From Acidimicrobiaceae bacterium (GTDB lineage: Bacteria > Actinomycetota > Acidimicrobiia > Acidimicrobiales > Bog-793): DNA of 6,174 bases. Where the stretch lies: the NCBI GenBank assembly GCA_027459565.1, contig DAIDIA010000209.1:1-6174 (forward strand), read 5' to 3'. The number at the start of each line of letters is the position of its first letter. Positions within the stretch are counted from its first letter, which is position 1. Below are positions 1-6,174 of the stretch, in pieces. The notes beneath the pieces are model-generated. The model worked only from the letters and a program-made list of their open reading frames with translations. It ran no database searches and had not been told where the DNA came from. Both the position numbers and the translations under genes were made by a program.

Positions 1-564
1 CACGGTTCCGATGTCACGTTCGATCTCAAAACCGGTGAGACGGAGATCCACCATCAGGAAGCAGAACCCTGGAAGGTGACTCTCGTCGAGACTGGCGAGA
101 CCACCCAAACGGGCGGGAGAATCAAGCGGGTCGCGCAGTTCCTTGGCGATGAGGATTTTGCCATGACCTATGGCGACGCCGTAGGACAGATCGACCTTGC
201 GGCCCTCATGGCATTTCACAAGCAGCAGGGTAAAAAGGCAACAGTGACCGCCGTGAAACCCCCCGCCCGATTTGGCGCACTTGAGACCGACGGAACGCTC
301 GTGACGCATTTCCAGGAAAAGCCAGTGGGCAGCGAGGCGTGGATCAATGGAGGATTCTTCGTCTTGTCTCCATCGGTCCTTGAATACATCGACAACGACG
401 CAACCCTCTGGGAGCGAGAGCCTCTTGAGCGTCTTGCCGCGGAGGGGGAGATTGCAGCCTTCCACCACCATGGATTCTGGCAGGCAATGGACACGCTTCG
501 CGACAGGAACTATCTCGAGGAACTCTGGGCGTCAGGCAAGGCTCCGTGGAAGATTCCGGAATGA
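1..564 (+). CDS. rfbF: Glucose-1-phosphate cytidylyltransferase, 3' part
   Basis: This enzyme joins glucose-1-phosphate and CTP to make CDP-glucose, the first committed step towards CDP-3,6-dideoxyhexoses; it acts in the cytoplasm. The reading frame is open from the first base, and 187 residues are visible. The family is about 257 residues, so roughly 70 N-terminal residues, including the nucleotide-binding signature, lie upstream of the window. Family landmarks in order (visible-residue numbers): AEPWKVTLVETG at 21-32, TGGR at 37-40, the metal/nucleotide-region YGD at 57-59, FGALE at 91-95, FQEKP at 104-108, WINGGFF at 114-120, WEREPLERLA at 137-146, and the C-terminal MDTLRD and YLEELWASGKAPWK. 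A GTG at 76 is an internal valine, not the start. The usual GFWQPMD reads GFWQAMD here, a mild change. Its stop overlaps the rfbG start (ATGA), which indicates translational coupling. Identity is near certain from motif order and the neighbouring genes. Confidence 0.96.
   Translation, partial: HGSDVTFDLKTGETEIHHQEAEPWKVTLVETGETTQTGGRIKRVAQFLGDEDFAMTYGDAVGQIDLAALMAFHKQQGKKATVTAVKPPARFGALETDGTLVTHFQEKPVGSEAWINGGFFVLSPSVLEYIDNDATLWEREPLERLAAEGEIAAFHHHGFWQAMDTLRDRNYLEELWASGKAPWKIPE
548..552 (+). promoter_or_regulatory. Ribosome binding site of rfbG
   Basis: GGAAG lies inside the rfbF coding sequence, 8 bases before the ATG at 561. It decides the start: the in-frame GTG at 546 sits before this site and would add only five residues (MEDSG) that do not look like family sequence. 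The ATG also forms the ATGA overlap with the rfbF stop. Confidence 0.6.
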
Positions 565-1652
565 CGCAGTCTGAGTCCGGGCGACTGTCCGCGGTCCTCG
601 AACGCTCCTATCGCGGGAGACGGGTCTTTGTCACCGGACACAACGGATTCGTGGGGACATGGCTCTCGAGCATATTGCTGCATGCCGGGGCGGAGGTTAC
701 GGGCTTCTCTTTGGACCCGTACCCGGGAGGTATCGCCGAACAACTGGATCTCGATAGTCTGTGTCAGGGGATCATCGGCGATATCCGTGACCCTCAGGCG
801 CTCGGTGATGCGATCCGCAGGGGAAAACCGGAGGTGGTCTTTCACCTCGCGGCGCAGCCGTTGGTCCTTCCTTCATTCGATGACCCAATCGGAACATTCG
901 CGACGAATGTAATGGGTACCGCGAACCTTCTCGAGGCTGTGCGCCATCAACAGAGTGTCGCGGCCTGCGTTGTTGTCACCAGCGACAAGTGTTATGCCAC
1001 CGCGCCTCATGCGCACGCGGAGACCGACCCGCTGGGTGGGGACGATCCCTACTCCGCGAGCAAGGGTGCGGCCGAGATTGTCACCCATGCGTACCGGCAT
1101 TCTTTCTTCCAGGGCTCCGGTCCTCCCGTTGGCTCCGCGCGGGCCGGAAATATTGTCGGTGGTGGGGACTGGGCGGAACATCGGATCGTTCCCGACTCCA
1201 TTCGAGCCATTCGAAGTGGTGAACCCGTCCGTCTGAGACGTCCGAACGCGATCCGGCCCTGGCAGCACGTCGTCGATGCGGTCGTCGGGTACCTGCGGCT
1301 GGGGGACATGTTGGCGGTCCGGGGCGCGGAGTTTGCCGAGGGTTGGAACTTCGGACCGCATCCGGATGCCACTGTTTCGGTGCTCGAGTTGGTGAGCTCC
1401 CTGATCTCGCGATGGCGGGCGCTCGGTGGCTCCGCCGCGGATCCCGTGGTTGTCCGTGATCCCATCGTCGTCGAACGTGAGTTTCTGACGCTGTTGAGCT
1501 CGAAGGCCGAGGACCGACTCTGCTGGAGTCCCGCGCTCGACTTTGCCGCGGTGATTGACTGGACCGCCGAGTGGTACTTCGCGGCCGACACTGCCGAAGG
1601 GGCGAGAGCGGTGACGGCCTCCCAGATCGCGAAGATTCTCGATGCGCATTAA
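561..1652 (+). CDS. rfbG: CDP-glucose 4,6-dehydratase
   Basis: This is an extended short-chain dehydrogenase/reductase that converts CDP-glucose to CDP-4-keto-6-deoxyglucose using bound NAD, in the cytoplasm. It is 363 residues long, close to the usual length of about 360. In order: the Rossmann motif VTGHNGFVG (residues 24-32, GxxGxxG at 26-32), HLAAQPLV (95-102), NVMGT (116-120), the active-site segment TSDKCY (140-145), YSASK with catalytic Tyr164 and Lys168, RAGNIVGGGDW (194-204), RPWQHV (232-237) and GWNFGP (261-266). RAGN and GGGDW are typical of RfbG rather than of dTDP-glucose dehydratases. The start at 561 overlaps the rfbF stop by four bases and has a GGAAG site. The product feeds RfbH, encoded next. 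No truncation or missing key residue is seen. Confidence 0.96.
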   Translation: MTQSESGRLSAVLERSYRGRRVFVTGHNGFVGTWLSSILLHAGAEVTGFSLDPYPGGIAEQLDLDSLCQGIIGDIRDPQALGDAIRRGKPEVVFHLAAQPLVLPSFDDPIGTFATNVMGTANLLEAVRHQQSVAACVVVTSDKCYATAPHAHAETDPLGGDDPYSASKGAAEIVTHAYRHSFFQGSGPPVGSARAGNIVGGGDWAEHRIVPDSIRAIRSGEPVRLRRPNAIRPWQHVVDAVVGYLRLGDMLAVRGAEFAEGWNFGPHPDATVSVLELVSSLISRWRALGGSAADPVVVRDPIVVEREFLTLLSSKAEDRLCWSPALDFAAVIDWTAEWYFAADTAEGARAVTASQIAKILDAH

Positions 1653-1744
1653 CTGTGCGAGATTCCTGGACGTGATGATCCAACGGCCCTTTGTCGCGCG
1701 TCCCAAGACCGAAGCCCCGCGGGCATTGCTAGCGTTGGCATCCG
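1653..1744 (+). other. Spacer between rfbG and rfbH
   Basis: These 92 bases separate two genes that act consecutively. The frame of rfbH is closed by an in-frame TAG at 1730-1732, so rfbH cannot start further upstream. I see no clear promoter, hairpin or strong ribosome binding site here; the 20 bases before the rfbH ATG contain no purine-rich Shine-Dalgarno sequence. Confidence 0.5.
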
Positions 1745-3139
1745 ATGCCTGAGCCAGTCGAAGAGACCCAACCCATTGCAACCTCCAAGGAACTCCGCGC
1801 GCAGATTCTCGAGCTCGTGCGTGAATTCGTCGCAGTCGAACGACGCGAGGAGATGCCGTTCACCCCGGGTCGGAGCGCGGTGCGCTATGCGGGACGGGTC
1901 TATGACGAGTCCGAGGTGCTCAAACTCGTCAATGCCTCGCTTGATTTCTGGCTGACCGATGGCCGATACGCCGCTCAGCTTGAGCGAGCGCTGACGAGAT
2001 ATCTCGGTGTCGGATTCTGCCGGCTGGTCAATTCGGGATCGTCGGCAAATCTGGTCGCCTTCTCCACGCTGACCTCGCCGAAGGTCGGGGCGAGGCGGGT
2101 CAACCGCGGCGACGAGATCATCACGCTCGCCGCGGGCTTTCCGACCACGGTCGCGCCGATGATCCAATACGGCGCGGTTCCGGTGTTCGTCGACGTGGAG
2201 CGAGCGACGGCAAACATCGATGTGACGATGCTCGAAGCGGCCGTGAGCGATCGGACCCGTGCGGTCATGATCGCCCACACACTTGGTAATCCCTTCGACA
2301 TCGACGCAGTGCAGGCATTTTGCAACCGTCATGGACTGTGGCTCGTCGAGGACAACTGCGATGCGCTCGGTTCGAAGTACACCTCCCATGCGCATTCGGT
2401 GCCCGAGACACGGTTCACCGGAACCTTCGGCGACCTCGCGACGAGCAGCTTCTATCCTCCACATCACATGACCACCGGCGAGGGCGGTGCGGTTTACACC
2501 AACAGCGAGGAGCTCGACACGATCGCCGCGAGTTTCCGCGACTGGGGACGCGACTGCTACTGCAAGTCCGGCAAGGACAACACCTGCAAGCAGCGCTTCG
2601 AGCACCAACTGGGACAGCTGCCATTCGGGTATGACCACAAATACACCTATTCGCATTTCGGATACAACCTCAAGATGACGGACCTGCAGGCCTCGGTTGG
2701 CCTCGCACAGGTTGCAAAGCTCAACCAGTTCGGTCGGGCGCGCCGGCACAATTACTCCTACCTTCGCGCTAATCTCACGGGACTCGAGTCCGTGCTGGAC
2801 TTCACCTCGGCGACCGAGAACGCCGATCCCAGCTGGTTCGGCTTCCTCATGACCGTCCGCGAGGAAGCACCGTTCGACCGCGCCGATATCGTCGGTGCAC
2901 TCGAGCGGGCCCGGGTCCAGACTCGGATGCTCTTCGCCGGGAACCTGCTGATGCATCCCTGTTTCGATGAGCTCCGCGAGGGGACGACCGGATATCGGGT
3001 GGTCGGGGATCTGGCCGAGACCAATCGACTGATGGAGCGCGCATTCTGGATCGGGGTCTATCCCGGAATGAGCCGTGATCAGATGGACTACATGGTCGAG
3101 ACCATCACGGCATTCTGCGAGTCGCGCGGCGTGCGCTAG
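1745..3139 (+). CDS. rfbH: CDP-4-keto-6-deoxy-D-glucose 3-dehydrase (E1), PLP and [2Fe-2S]
   Basis: This is the DegT/DnrJ/EryC1-fold enzyme that removes the C3 hydroxyl of CDP-4-keto-6-deoxyglucose, working with a separate reductase (E3). It has 464 residues against about 437 in Yersinia E1. Landmarks: SLDFWLTDGR (65-74), phosphate-binding SGSSANL (97-103), GDEIITLAAGFPTTV (122-136), AHTLGN (177-182), PLP-contacting Asp203 in VEDNCDALG, and HHMTTGEGG (240-248). His240 stands where aminotransferases carry the PLP lysine, the hallmark of E1 over transaminases. Cys205, Cys271, Cys273 and Cys281 match the four [2Fe-2S] ligands known for Yersinia E1, but the first gap is 65 residues instead of 57 because of an insertion near residues 212-224. 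A nearby non-ligand cysteine of Yersinia E1 is Lys277 here. The highly conserved PFGYDHKYTYSH (293-304) and NLKMTDLQA follow. The ATG at 1745 is the first possible start; its ribosome binding site is poor. Confidence 0.96.
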   Translation: MPEPVEETQPIATSKELRAQILELVREFVAVERREEMPFTPGRSAVRYAGRVYDESEVLKLVNASLDFWLTDGRYAAQLERALTRYLGVGFCRLVNSGSSANLVAFSTLTSPKVGARRVNRGDEIITLAAGFPTTVAPMIQYGAVPVFVDVERATANIDVTMLEAAVSDRTRAVMIAHTLGNPFDIDAVQAFCNRHGLWLVEDNCDALGSKYTSHAHSVPETRFTGTFGDLATSSFYPPHHMTTGEGGAVYTNSEELDTIAASFRDWGRDCYCKSGKDNTCKQRFEHQLGQLPFGYDHKYTYSHFGYNLKMTDLQASVGLAQVAKLNQFGRARRHNYSYLRANLTGLESVLDFTSATENADPSWFGFLMTVREEAPFDRADIVGALERARVQTRMLFAGNLLMHPCFDELREGTTGYRVVGDLAETNRLMERAFWIGVYPGMSRDQMDYMVETITAFCESRGVR

Positions 3140-4014
3140 ACGTACTGATCAATTCGGCGCGACATCGACGGCGTCCGAGTTGGACGACTTAGAGTGTGCC
3201 CTCTCTCGCTGTTGGAGTGGGTGACCTCATCCGCTTGCGAAGTGGGACGCTCGTGGGATATTCGCGCAAGCTCCCGCGAACTCCGTTGCGAGGAGCTGGG
3301 ATCCAACTGCGCCGGTCGGCACTCTCCGTGTCTGGGAATGAATCTCTTGATCGAATCCGCGTTGATACGGCCTCCGATCGATAGGATCCATCTACATTGG
3401 CGGTCGCAGTTCGGATTGCCGCCGCAAATTGCTCGACCGGGCAAAGCTCTGGAATCGCGCGCCAAGAATGGCCGCGCGTTCACGTGCGATACGTTGTCTG
3501 CGCCGATCTTCGGCCTCCCGCGCACGGCTGTTCGTGTCGGCTCGAGGTCAGGTCTCGTCACCTTCGCCAAGTGATTAAAGAGTGCAATGGCGGTACGAAG
3601 GTCACAGGTCCGATCGAGAGTATGTGCTGTCCCGATCACATTCTCGCAGCTGTGGTCTTGGCTCGCTGCCCACTTTCTGGCGGTCGACGCCACCGGTGAA
3701 CCAGGGATTCACGACAAGTTACGGAATCAGCGCGGAGTGAGTGATCCAATCGTCGCGCCTCAGCGTGAACCGCGACCCATGGGACCTGCCATTCGCGAAT
3801 CTTGAACTGAGGAATGGTCCGAAGTCGGATCCTGCCATCGTCGCAAAGCGCAGTGGCGACAAACAAAATCGTGATCTCTGGCGGGTATCGACTGATGGTG
3901 CATTTTGTTGGATCTGCATTCGGATTCGCTGGTGAACACGTGGAAATCCCCGGGGTGATCTGGGCGGCCTGCCCCAACAATCTCGATCGAACGGAGGTAC
4001 AAAATCTGCCCTGA

Positions 4015-4020
4015 CATAAT
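4015..4020 (+). promoter_or_regulatory. Possible -10 element before the glycosyltransferase gene
   Basis: CATAAT, in the context TGACATAATATG, differs from TATAAT at one position and lies in a locally AT-rich spot 51 bases before the chosen start at 4072. No recognisable -35 hexamer stands about 17 bases upstream, where CGGAGG is found. A gene following a 932-base gap needs a promoter somewhere, and this is the best-looking candidate, but the support is thin. Confidence 0.2.
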
Positions 4021-4060
4021 ATGAGGGGAACTTCTCGCAGCCTCGATATCACTGACGATC

Positions 4061-4064
4061 GGAA
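4061..4064 (+). promoter_or_regulatory. Weak ribosome binding site of the glycosyltransferase
   Basis: GGAA ends 7 bases before the ATG at 4072. It favours that start over the in-frame ATG at 4021, whose nearest purine-rich site (GGAGG at 3993-3997) is 23 bases away, too far to serve it. Confidence 0.35.
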
Positions 4065-4071
4065 CATTGCC

Positions 4072-6174
4072 ATGGCAATCCACGTGTGCACCATCATCGC
4101 TCGCAATTATCTGGCGTCCGCGCGAGTGCTTTTTGAGTCACTTGTCGAATCAAATCCCGGGAGCACCTTCTCCGTTTTGATCATCGACGACAAGTCCAAC
4201 GCGATTGTCTCGGGTGCTGACGGTTTTGAGGTCGTCCATCTGCGTGACATCGGGATCGACGATTTCGAACTCGCGGAGATGACCGCGATCTACAACGTCA
4301 CTGAACTGGCCACCGCGGTGAAACCCGGGCTGATGCACACGCTGATCGATCGATGGTCGGAGCCGGTGATCTACCTCGACCCTGACATCATGGTCTTTCG
4401 ACCACTCGATCGGGTTGAAGAGCTGGCGCGAACGCACCAGATGGTCATCACTCCACACTCCTCGGTGCCGATTCCACGCGATCACAAGCGGATCTCTGAG
4501 AGCGAGATCCTCGCGGCGGGAATCTACAATCTGGGATTCATCGCGGTCGGCGTCGACGGCATTCCCTTCCTCCAGTTCTGGAAGGAGCGACTCCGGAGGG
4601 AGTGCATCTCCGCGCCGGAGAGCATGCGGTTTGTCGATCAGCGTTGGGTCGACTTCGCACCGGCGATGTTCGATGCCTACATTTTGAAGGAGGCGACGTA
4701 CAACGTCGCCTACTGGAACCTCCATGGCAGGAGTTTTTCCGTCGATTCCGAGAGCGGACGGTTCTTAGTCGATGGCCAGGAGATCCATTTCTTCCATTTC
4801 AGCGGGTATAACCCGCTTGTCCCGGAGCTGCTCAGCAAGTATCAGGGCGGAGAGGCCCGGATCCTTTTCTCGGACCAGCCAGATCTCAAGACGATCTGCG
4901 ATCTGTATGGGGCCAAGCTGCTCGCAGCCGACTATGTGAAGTGTCTCAAGCAGGACTACGCGTACAAGACGCTCGACAACGGTATCGAATACGACGGCGT
5001 GATGCGTCGGGTATATCGCGAGGCGCTCTTTCAGGCGGAGGAGGAAGATGGGCCGCAACCTCCGAATCCATTCGTCAGCGCGGACGCGTTCCTCTTGTGG
5101 TTGAACTCACCCTCTGAGGACGGATTCGTCTCGCGATATCTGGAGTTGCTCTACAACATCCGCGAAGACCTCCAGCGGGTCTTTCCCAACGCCGAGGGTT
5201 CGGGACTGCCGAACCTGCTGGCTTGGGCCTGGGGCGAGGCTGCGAAGGGAAAGTTCGAGCGTCGGCTCATACCCTCTGGCATCCAGGAGGAGGCCAACCC
5301 GCACGACGGGCCTCCCATCGCTTTCTCGGGATCGAGGTTCGGAATCCAGATAGCAGGTCACTTCAGGGCCGAGATGGGCGTCGGGGAGCTTGGACGCAAT
5401 ACCGTCAAGGCTGTCGTCGCCTCGGGCATTCCGTTTTCAACCTATATCGATACCGATGTGGTCCATCGTCAGAACTTCGAGTTCGAAGCGAGCAGCGAGA
5501 TTCCCCACGCGGTGAATATCGTGAACATGAACGCCGACGCAATGGTGCACTTTGCCTACCGTATGGGCTCGGACTACTTCAAGGATCGCTACACGATCGG
5601 GGTTTGGGCCTGGGAACTCGAGGAGTTTCCCGACGAGTTCGACGAGTCTTTTCAATATGTCGACGAGATCTGGGCGTGCAGCGCGTTCACGCGCGATGCG
5701 ATTGCCGCTAAGGGGTTGAAGCCGGTCTACAAACTCCCGGTGACCGTCGAGGTGGCAGAGGTCGATGAGGTCTTTGACCGCTCGAAGTTCGACATCCCGG
5801 ATGGATTCGTGTTCCTGTTCTGTTTTGACCTTTTGAGCATCTTCGAACGCAAGAATCCGCTCGCGCTCATCGAGGCCTTCACGAGTGCGTTCGCACCGAA
5901 CGAGGGACCGACGCTCGTCATCAAAGCGTTGAACGGAGACAAACGGCTTGCGGACCTCGAGAAGATCAGGATCATGGCACGTGGTCGGTCCGACATCGTC
6001 GTTTTGACCAAATACCTCGACTACGCGGACAACATCGGGCTCTTCAAGACCGCGGACTGCTACGTCTCGCTCCACCGGAGCGAGGGACTGGGGCTGACGA
6101 TCGCGGAGGCAATGGCACTCGGAAAACCGGTGATCGCCACCGCGTATTCGGGGAATATGGATTTCATGGATGAG
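4072..6174 (+). CDS. Two-module glycosyltransferase (GT-A-like plus GT4-like), 3' end cut
   Basis: This large protein of glycan assembly is open to the window's end after 701 residues. Residues 1 to about 265 look like a GT-A nucleotide-sugar transferase: HVCTIIARNYL at 4-14, LIIDD at 36-40, TAVKP at 81-85, the metal-binding DxD as YLDPDIMVF (Asp103, Asp105), AAGIYNLGF (148-156), RFVDQRWVDF (186-195) and FFHFSGYNP (240-248). Residues about 330-395 form a helical link (AFLLWLNSP, SRYLELLYNIREDLQRVFP). From about 420 a GT-B fold begins with GIQIAGHFRAEMGVGELGR, then GVWAWELEEFP (510-520), and the GT4 donor-site motif SEGLGLTIAEAMALGKPVIA, where Glu671 and Glu679 form EX7E. No signal peptide or membrane segment is seen, so it is probably cytoplasmic. 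The sugars transferred cannot be read from sequence. The start could instead be ATG 4021, adding 17 residues (MRGTSRSLDITDDRNIA); an in-frame TGA at 4012 excludes anything earlier. I recognise the architecture but no gene name. Confidence 0.88.
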   Translation, partial: MAIHVCTIIARNYLASARVLFESLVESNPGSTFSVLIIDDKSNAIVSGADGFEVVHLRDIGIDDFELAEMTAIYNVTELATAVKPGLMHTLIDRWSEPVIYLDPDIMVFRPLDRVEELARTHQMVITPHSSVPIPRDHKRISESEILAAGIYNLGFIAVGVDGIPFLQFWKERLRRECISAPESMRFVDQRWVDFAPAMFDAYILKEATYNVAYWNLHGRSFSVDSESGRFLVDGQEIHFFHFSGYNPLVPELLSKYQGGEARILFSDQPDLKTICDLYGAKLLAADYVKCLKQDYAYKTLDNGIEYDGVMRRVYREALFQAEEEDGPQPPNPFVSADAFLLWLNSPSEDGFVSRYLELLYNIREDLQRVFPNAEGSGLPNLLAWAWGEAAKGKFERRLIPSGIQEEANPHDGPPIAFSGSRFGIQIAGHFRAEMGVGELGRNTVKAVVASGIPFSTYIDTDVVHRQNFEFEASSEIPHAVNIVNMNADAMVHFAYRMGSDYFKDRYTIGVWAWELEEFPDEFDESFQYVDEIWACSAFTRDAIAAKGLKPVYKLPVTVEVAEVDEVFDRSKFDIPDGFVFLFCFDLLSIFERKNPLALIEAFTSAFAPNEGPTLVIKALNGDKRLADLEKIRIMARGRSDIVVLTKYLDYADNIGLFKTADCYVSLHRSEGLGLTIAEAMALGKPVIATAYSGNMDFMDE

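Larger units (their letters stand above)
3140..4071. other. 932-base stretch without a supported gene
   Basis: No open frame here, on either strand, gives a protein I recognise. The longest are about 185 codons on the minus strand (3136-3693), about 156 on the minus strand (3636-4106) and about 126 on the plus strand (3194-3574). They overlap one another, lack ribosome binding sites, and are rich in Arg, Ser and Cys, as expected for chance frames. Composition is uneven: bases 3841-3960 count 63 G+C of 120 (52%), while a 60-base row in rfbH (2101-2160) counts 42 (70%). Small hairpins are possible at 3678-3692 (TGGCG/CGCCA) and 3840-3860 (GTCGC/GCGAC), but neither has a T-run, so I do not call a terminator. 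The segment may hold the end of the rfb transcript and a promoter for the next gene, or it may be the remnant of decayed genes. Confidence 0.6.

Noticed and set aside
546..560. Upstream GTG start for rfbG
   Set aside because: It precedes the GGAAG ribosome binding site and adds five residues unlike the family. The ATG at 561 makes a standard ATGA overlap.
873..1781. 302-codon open frame on the minus strand
   Set aside because: It is antisense to rfbG and has no recognisable motif, so it is a shadow frame.
1649..2956. 435-codon open frame on the minus strand
   Set aside because: It lies almost entirely antisense to rfbH, whose protein is unmistakable. Its translation is rich in Arg, His and Glu without family motifs, as expected for an antisense shadow in GC-rich DNA.
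3136..3693. 185-codon minus-strand frame in the gap, considered as a gene or transposase remnant
   Set aside because: There is no DDE, HTH or other motif, no ribosome binding site and no inverted repeats at its ends, and it overlaps equally long frames on the other strand.
3678..3860. Small hairpins (3678-3692 and 3840-3860) as rho-independent terminators
   Set aside because: The stems are only five pairs and neither is followed by a T-run on the relevant strand.
5437..6075. 212-codon open frame on the minus strand
   Set aside because: It is antisense to the GT4-like module of the glycosyltransferase, whose frame continues unbroken through it with conserved motifs.

Overview
The window is part of a surface-polysaccharide (O-antigen or cell-wall glycan type) biosynthesis cluster. 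All recognised genes are on the + strand. Coding DNA is GC-rich, and long antisense shadow ORFs are present, as is usual at high GC. The large glycosyltransferase at the right resembles proteins I associate with high-GC actinobacteria. That, plus base composition, suggests an actinobacterium-like host, but the lineage is a weak inference; nothing here is taxonomically decisive.

Left part (1-3139): three genes for the first steps towards a CDP-3,6-dideoxyhexose, in pathway order. They are the 3' end of rfbF (glucose-1-phosphate cytidylyltransferase), rfbG (CDP-glucose 4,6-dehydratase) and rfbH (the PLP and [2Fe-2S] CDP-4-keto-6-deoxyglucose 3-dehydrase, E1). Together they take glucose-1-phosphate through CDP-glucose and CDP-4-keto-6-deoxyglucose to the C3-dehydrated intermediate. 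rfbF and rfbG overlap by four bases (ATGA). rfbG and rfbH are separated by 92 bases. The E3 reductase that completes C3 deoxygenation, and the final epimerase or reductase that decides between abequose, paratose, tyvelose and ascarylose, are not in this window.

Middle (3140-4071): 932 bases with no gene I can support on either strand. Parts are clearly less GC-rich than the genes. It is either a long intergenic region with a promoter for the next gene, or a decayed or rearranged segment.

Right part (4072-6174): a large two-module glycosyltransferase that runs off the window. It has an N-terminal GT-A-like module with a DxD motif (DPD), a helical middle segment, and a C-terminal GT-B/GT4-like module with an EX7E motif. 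It probably helps assemble the glycan into which the dideoxy sugar is placed.

I found no mobile element, CRISPR array, RNA gene or wholly new system. The points most worth a second look are the long gap, the altered spacing around the RfbH iron-sulfur ligands, and the two-module glycosyltransferase.
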